From Leisingera thetidis (lineage in GTDB: Bacteria; Pseudomonadota; Alphaproteobacteria; Rhodobacterales; Rhodobacteraceae), in assembly GCF_025857195.1 (NCBI RefSeq), contig NZ_CP109787.1, forward strand, positions 1,677,501 through 1,741,500: a stretch of 64,000 nucleotides of DNA, read 5' to 3'. The position numbers and the translations under genes were made by a program. The notes below the pieces were generated by a model that saw only the letters and a list, made by a program, of their open reading frames with translations, was not told where the DNA came from and did not search any database. Positions 60,144 to 64,000 of this stretch are shown here, in pieces (position 1 is the stretch's first letter; every line of letters begins with the position of its first letter).

Positions 60144-60646
60144 GCCGCCACCTCTTTGGCGATCAGCTCCTCCCCGCGCAGCAGTTCACGCACTTCCACC
60201 ATGTCGGTGGAGAAAGCCTCTTTCAGCACGTCGACGGCTTTCCACGGCTCGGCGTCGCCGCACATGAACACGTCAAAAGCGCCATAGCCGATTTCCGGCC
60301 AGGTGTGGACCGAGATGTGGCTTTCTGCCAGCACAGCCACGCCGGAGACGCCCTGGGGCGAAAACTTGTGGGTGTGGATGTGCAGCAAGGTGGCGCCGCA
60401 GACGTCCACGCATTTGCGGAAGGCGTTCTGGATGCGCTCTTCGCAGTCCAGGCCGGTGCCTTTCATGACTTCGATAATCAAGTGGGTGCCGGCAAACACC
60501 TTTCCATCCTTGCGGATGAAATGGTCTTCGCGGTCCGAATCCACAATGGAGTCAATGTTCGCGGCAGTTACACCGCGGGCGGTATCTTCCTCATGGGCGC
60601 CTGTCTCCAGACCGATCCCCAGTTGGAAGAGGTTGGCGTCTTTCAT
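60140..60646 (-). CDS. speD: S-adenosylmethionine decarboxylase SpeD
   Basis: SpeD is a pyruvoyl enzyme that makes decarboxylated SAM. The 168-residue proenzyme starts at ATG 60646 after a GGGGAG site. Self-cleavage before the Ser in AESHISVHTWPE generates the pyruvoyl group, and HIHTHKFSPQGVSGVAV and DVFMCGDAEP are also typical. It heads the speD-speE operon. Confidence 0.95.
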
Positions 60647-60823
60647 GGCGCTCCCCTTCGTTCCAGTAGATGACAATCCAGACGGCCCTTAGCGCCCCCC
60701 CGGATAAGAGTCCGGGGTTGGGATCGGTGCCGAAAGTCAGGCGCATCTAGGCGGGCTGAGAGATTCGTTCAACCTTTAATTTCTGCATAGCCGGTAACAC
60801 AGCAGCCGCTGCGGCCTGCGGGC

Positions 60824-60851
60824 AAAAAAAAGGCCGGGGCGAACCCCGGCC
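60824..60851 (-). terminator. Terminator of the DUF1127 gene
   Basis: GGCCGGGG (60832-60839) pairs with CCCCGGCC (60844-60851) across four bases. Eight A on the plus side give a T8 tract on the minus strand. Confidence 0.85.
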
Positions 60852-60877
60852 GTCAGGTTGTTCTATTGCCCTGGGGA

Positions 60878-61111
60878 TCATGGGCGCCAGAACGGAAGAG
60901 TGGCTTCATAATGGGCGTCGGCACGGCTCAGCCCGATGTCTTTCAGCTGTGCCTCGCTCAGGTGTTTCAGATGGCTGCGGGTGCGGCGGCGCAGGCTCCA
61001 CTTGGTCACCAGCACGGCAAAGAGGACGGCCCATTGCGCCAGCACCGGAAGGCCCGGGCGGCTGATCAGATAGGACATGTTCGTTTGTGCCGTTTGAGAG
61101 TGCTGTACCAT
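60878..61111 (-). CDS. DUF1127 family small protein
   Basis: The 77-residue protein has a hydrophobic segment (LPVLAQWAVLFAVLVTKW) and the C-terminal arginine-rich DUF1127 motif SHLKHLSEAQLKDIGLSRAD. The start could be ATG 61111 or 61078; neither has a strong ribosome site. In other alphaproteobacteria, DUF1127 proteins act in phosphate and C-metabolism or RNA turnover. It is divergent from a MocR-type regulator and may be its target. Confidence 0.82.
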   Translation of the reverse strand: MVQHSQTAQTNMSYLISRPGLPVLAQWAVLFAVLVTKWSLRRRTRSHLKHLSEAQLKDIGLSRADAHYEATLPFWRP

Positions 61112-61122
61112 GGGAGATATCC

Positions 61123-61173
61123 TGTATTGTGTTGATACAATCCTGTTGATTTGTCGTAGTGTTCTGATACAAA
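61123..61173 (+). promoter_or_regulatory. Putative MocR operator region between divergent genes
   Basis: TGATACAA occurs at 61133-61140 and 61165-61172, a 32-base spacing near three helical turns, as expected for a MocR dimer. TGTATTGT (61123-61130) gives an inverted partner. The repeats lie between the DUF1127 and MocR starts. Confidence 0.5.
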
Positions 61174-61205
61174 GGGGCGGGCATATTGTCCAAGGATGGA
61201 TTGTA

Positions 61206-62609
61206 ATGGGTACAATTTGGCCGCAGAGCCTGGATGAGGCCAAGGGTCCGAAGTACAAAAAAGTGGCGGATACAATCCGCTCTGCTGTCGAAACGGGCAG
61301 TTTGAAAACTGGTACAAAGCTGCCGCCGGTGCGCGATCTCGCGTACCAGTTGAGCATCACGCCCGGCACCGTTGCCCGTGCCTACAGCATTCTGACCGAT
61401 GAGGGGGTGCTGGAGGCCGAGGTCGGGCGCGGCACCTTTGTAGCCGAAAAGAAAACCCCGGTGCCCGATGACGTATGGTCGCGGCAGCTGCATCTTCTGG
61501 AGGCGCGCGATCCCGGCCATGTCAGCCTGTTCAGCCCGCGGATTGCCGACATGGGGCAGGTGGCTGCAGTGCGCGAGGCGCTGCGCAAAGTGGCTGAGGG
61601 CGACGCGCGCAAGTTCCTGAATTACCCGACCCGCGATGCCTATCTGCCTGTGCGCCAGGCCGCTGCCGCCTGGCTGGCGCAATCCCCGGTCGGCACTGTC
61701 ACCGAAAATGACGTTGTGCTGACGCATGGCGGCCAGAACGGGCTGATGGTGGTGCTGCAGGCGATCCTGGAGGGGGCCCAGCCCGTGATCATGGTCGAGG
61801 ATCTCACCTATGCCGGTTTCCGCCGCGCGGCGGAACTGCTGAGGGCGCAAGTGGTCGAGGTGGCGATGGACGCGCATGGCATCCGGCCGGATTCGATGGA
61901 GCTTGCGATCCGCAAAACCGGTGCAACCGTTCTATGCACCAGTCCGGAGGTGCATAACCCGACCGGGCAATACACGCCGCTGGAGCGCCGCAAGCAGATC
62001 GTTGCAATTGCCCGCCGCCACGGGGTGCAGATCGTCGAGGACGACTGCTACCGCCTGGGAGAGTCCCGGGCGCCCAGCTACCGGGCACTGGCGCCGGAAC
62101 TGGCGTGGCATGTGTCGTCGATCTCCAAGATCCTGACACCGGCCCTGCGGGTCGGCTTTGCGCTGGCGCCTGAAGGCCGCGCCGCGGATCTGCGGCGGGT
62201 GGCGGAATACGGCTACTTCGGGCTGGCGCAGCCGCTGGCGGAACTGGTCCGCATCCTGCTGAGCGACCCCCGGCTGCCGGAACTGGTCGAAAACGTGCGT
62301 GCCGAAATGGCGCGCTATGTGCGGGTGGCGGTCAATGCGCTCGGCGGATTTGACCTGACCTGGAATCCGGATGTGCCCTTTGTCTGGCTGCGGCTTCCCT
62401 CCGGCTGGCGGGCGGCGGCCTTTACCCGGGCGGCGGAGGCAAACGGGGTGCAGATCCGTTCGGCCGATGAATTCGCGCTGCGTGACGGCCGCGCGCCGCA
62501 CGCTGTGCGCATTGCCATCAATGCGCATGTGTCTCTGAAGCAGTTTGAGGAGGCGATGCTGCGGCTGCGCGCGCTGCTGGACAACCCGCCGGAGCAGATC
62601 AGCGTATGA
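61206..62609 (+). CDS. MocR/PdxR-family regulator (GntR helix-turn-helix fused to aminotransferase fold)
   Basis: The 467-residue chimeric regulator has a winged helix (about 15-80: KYKKVADTIRSAVETGSLK, KLPPVRDLAYQLSITPGTVARAYS) followed by a fold-type I aminotransferase domain (about 110-465). The latter has the PLP lysine in SSISKILTPALRVGF and VHNPTGQY. MocR proteins use PLP as effector, often for pyridoxine, GABA or taurine genes. No such pathway gene is adjacent; the divergent DUF1127 gene is the immediate neighbour. ATG 61206 follows AAGGATGG. Confidence 0.9.
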   Translation: MGTIWPQSLDEAKGPKYKKVADTIRSAVETGSLKTGTKLPPVRDLAYQLSITPGTVARAYSILTDEGVLEAEVGRGTFVAEKKTPVPDDVWSRQLHLLEARDPGHVSLFSPRIADMGQVAAVREALRKVAEGDARKFLNYPTRDAYLPVRQAAAAWLAQSPVGTVTENDVVLTHGGQNGLMVVLQAILEGAQPVIMVEDLTYAGFRRAAELLRAQVVEVAMDAHGIRPDSMELAIRKTGATVLCTSPEVHNPTGQYTPLERRKQIVAIARRHGVQIVEDDCYRLGESRAPSYRALAPELAWHVSSISKILTPALRVGFALAPEGRAADLRRVAEYGYFGLAQPLAELVRILLSDPRLPELVENVRAEMARYVRVAVNALGGFDLTWNPDVPFVWLRLPSGWRAAAFTRAAEANGVQIRSADEFALRDGRAPHAVRIAINAHVSLKQFEEAMLRLRALLDNPPEQISV

Positions 62610-62618
62610 CCAAAGGAA

Positions 62619-62639
62619 GGCCCCCCGCTGCGGGGGGCC
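62619..62639. terminator. Bidirectional hairpin between MocR gene and lipoprotein gene
   Basis: GGCCCCCCG (62619-62627) pairs with CGGGGGGCC (62631-62639) across three bases; the genes converge here. The T run is absent on both sides. Confidence 0.65.
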
Positions 62640-62664
62640 GTCTGCGCGGACCGCGGGCGGATAG

Positions 62665-63207
62665 TTACTGGTCTTCCAGCGGGATCCAGACCGGGACTTC
62701 ATTGACGCCATAGGACCAGTTGTCCTTGCTGGCGGCAATGCCTGCGGTGACTGCGGCCGCGACCAGCCCGGCAACAGAACCGCCGCCGACGACCACGCCA
62801 TCCAGCGACGGGCCAAATTTGAACTCCGCTTTCTGGTCAGGGGTTCTGCAGGTGACCCGCAGAGGCGTCGGCCGGCCCTTGAACTTCGGCAGCCGGACGA
62901 TGGCCGGAGTTGTGAAGGAGGCCGAGACTTCGGCGGAATCCAGGGTGCAGGCCGCGCCCGTCACTTCCTTGCGCTCGACACCGGCGGTGGCCCGGTTGAC
63001 GCTGGCATGATCGGCCCGTTTTTTGGCCTCTTCGTCAATGACGTTGATGAACGTGCGCATGACCGGCTCGGAATAGCCGGTAACGCGGCTGGCCGTATGG
63101 GCTGCCTTGAAGGCTACGGTGACCGGCGGCTGTTCGACCGGCGCATACTGCATGCAGCCGCCAGCCAGCAGGGCCAGGGGCAGCAGGGTGAAATTGGACA
63201 GTTTCAA
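62665..63207 (-). CDS. Putative outer-membrane lipoprotein of unknown function
   Basis: The start is probably TTG 63207, because it gives MKLSNFTLLPLALLAGGC: a lipoprotein signal with lipobox LAGG/C at residue 18, and a GGGA site stands 8 bases upstream. The mature part is about 160 residues and includes two cysteines (GAACTLD, RVTCRTP) and a glycine-rich hydrophobic segment (VVVGGGSVAGLVAAAVTAGI) near the C-terminus. No family is recognised. Confidence 0.65.
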   Translation of the reverse strand: MKLSNFTLLPLALLAGGCMQYAPVEQPPVTVAFKAAHTASRVTGYSEPVMRTFINVIDEEAKKRADHASVNRATAGVERKEVTGAACTLDSAEVSASFTTPAIVRLPKFKGRPTPLRVTCRTPDQKAEFKFGPSLDGVVVGGGSVAGLVAAAVTAGIAASKDNWSYGVNEVPVWIPLEDQ

Positions 63208-63404
63208 TTGAGTGTTCCCGTGGTTGAATTTCTGCCGCGGGACTAGCGGAGGCGGCTGTGCCGGTGCAAGATGGCGGCGCAGAGCAATGGAAAGTGTTGC
63301 CAATTCAGCCCGCCGCTTGGCCGGGGGCATGAGAATTTCTGAGGTATTATAATACCTAATTTTTAAGCATTTGTTTTCACTGTATTTATTGTTGTTTGCA
63401 CGTG

Positions 63405-63433
63405 TTGACGTGGCTATGTGATCCCCGTAAACC
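63405..63433 (+). promoter_or_regulatory. Promoter-like pair upstream of rplM
   Basis: TTGACG (63405-63410) and TAAACC (63428-63433) are spaced by 17 bases and lie about 70 bases before the rplM start. The -10 is weak. The gap 63208-63499 shows no gene. Confidence 0.4.
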
Positions 63434-63499
63434 CCCTCCATCGCATTCAGGCAGCGTTCATTGGGATTCTGCCTTCACGACAAACAGGATTGACCTGCC

Positions 63500-63958
63500 A
63501 TGAAAACCTTCTCTGCTACTCCGGCAGATATCGAGAAGAAGTGGATCCTGATCGACGCCGAGGGCGTTGTTCTGGGCCGCCTGGCCTCGATTGTTGCCAT
63601 GCGCCTGCGTGGCAAGCACAAAGCGTCCTTCACTCCGCATATGGACATGGGCGACAACGTCATCATCATCAACGCCGACAAGGTGCAGATGACCGGCAAG
63701 AAGCGCGACGAGCACTTCTACTGGCACACCGGCCACCCGGGCGGCATCAAGTCGCGCACCAAACAGGAAATCCTGGAAGGTGCACACCCGGAGCGCGTTG
63801 TGTTCCAGGCCGTCAAGCGCATGCTGCCGGGCAACCGCCTATCGCGCCAGCAGATGACCAACCTGCGTATCTATGCCGGTGCCGAGCACCCGCATGAAGC
63901 CCAGGCACCTGAAGTTCTGGATGTTGCATCCATGAACAAGAAAAACACCCGGAGCTGA
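63500..63958 (+). CDS. rplM: 50S ribosomal protein L13
   Basis: L13 is an early-assembly protein of the large subunit. The 152-residue product shows [50 protein letters not shown] and [15 protein letters not shown], all typical. It is followed five bases later by rpsI, the standard L13-S9 operon. Confidence 0.97.
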   Translation: MKTFSATPADIEKKWILIDAEGVVLGRLASIVAMRLRGKHKASFTPHMDMGDNVIIINADKVQMTGKKRDEHFYWHTGHPGGIKSRTKQEILEGAHPERVVFQAVKRMLPGNRLSRQQMTNLRIYAGAEHPHEAQAPEVLDVASMNKKNTRS

Positions 63959-63963
63959 TATCG

Positions 63964-64000
63964 ATGGCTGATCAGATCAACACTCTCGAAGAGCTCGCAG
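63964..64000 (+). CDS. rpsI: 30S ribosomal protein S9 (start only, cut by window end)
   Basis: Only the first 12 codons are present (MADQINTLEELA). The fixed place behind rplM and this N-terminus, usual for Rhodobacteraceae S9, identify it. Confidence 0.85.
   Translation, partial: MADQINTLEELA

Overview
The window reads as a chromosome segment of an alphaproteobacterium of the Rhodobacteraceae, most likely a Roseobacter-group marine bacterium (Leisingera/Phaeobacter/Ruegeria-like). The evidence is the high G+C content, the neighbouring sciP and ctrA cell-cycle genes, an RTX protein carrying a Hint domain, the arrangement xerD / aroK-aroB, the order fabZ-lpxA-lpxI-lpxB, a NIT-type chemoreceptor, TrmFO with GluQ-RS, and SpeD/SpeE polyamine synthesis. 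The genus is an inference from gene style, not from a search.

Layout. (1) Positions 1-3440 carry a McrBC modification-dependent restriction system. It ends next to a 17-bp copy of a tRNA-Ser 3' end, which looks like the edge of an integrated island. (2) 3.5-7.4 kb: a long non-coding stretch, an RTX/DUF4114/Hint secreted protein and a MobA-like nucleotidyltransferase. (3) 7.4-17.6 kb: a palindrome-rich spacer, a dimethylglycine/sarcosine dehydrogenase-like flavoenzyme with a GcvT domain, a BT1/MFS-type transporter, a CNNM/CorC protein, XerD, two exported or membrane proteins, then aroK-aroB in the opposite direction. (4) 17.6-23.8 kb: a methyl-accepting chemotaxis protein, SSB, a lytic transglycosylase, a small membrane protein behind a perfect CtrA-type site, and a TPR-sulfotransferase. 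(5) 23.8-32.5 kb: a complete family-5 peptide/opine ABC importer, an AraC-type regulator and miaA. (6) 32.6-45 kb: the essential envelope and isoprenoid block pyrH, frr, uppS, cdsA, dxr, rseP, a 41-codon ORF, bamA, a Skp/OmpH-like chaperone, fabZ, lpxA, lpxI, lpxB. (7) 45-52.7 kb: mnmA, sciP, ctrA, ligA, recG and a 40-codon membrane ORF behind a LexA-type box. (8) 52.8-63.2 kb: NifU-like protein, hisI, gluQ, a methyltransferase, trmFO, enoyl-CoA hydratase, thioesterase, psd, speE-speD, a DUF1127 protein, a divergent MocR regulator and a lipoprotein. (9) The end of the window begins the rplM-rpsI operon.

How the genes work together. The 32.6-45 kb block links protein synthesis recycling, undecaprenyl-phosphate, CDP-diacylglycerol, the MEP isoprenoid step, outer-membrane protein assembly and lipid A synthesis, much of it with ATGA-type overlapping starts and stops that suggest translational coupling. 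SciP and CtrA are the cell-cycle regulator pair. TTAA-type CtrA sites lie in front of ctrA itself, in front of the small membrane protein at 21768 and, in degenerate form, in front of the 41-codon ORF.

Most promising undescribed item: the self-contained unit at 52263-52690. It has four phased GTTC half-sites that include a canonical GTTC-N7-GTTC LexA box, a strong Shine-Dalgarno, a 40-residue single-membrane-span peptide and a strong terminator. It looks like an SOS-induced membrane micropeptide. Functional statements rest on motif recognition in the translated sequence; no database search was possible.
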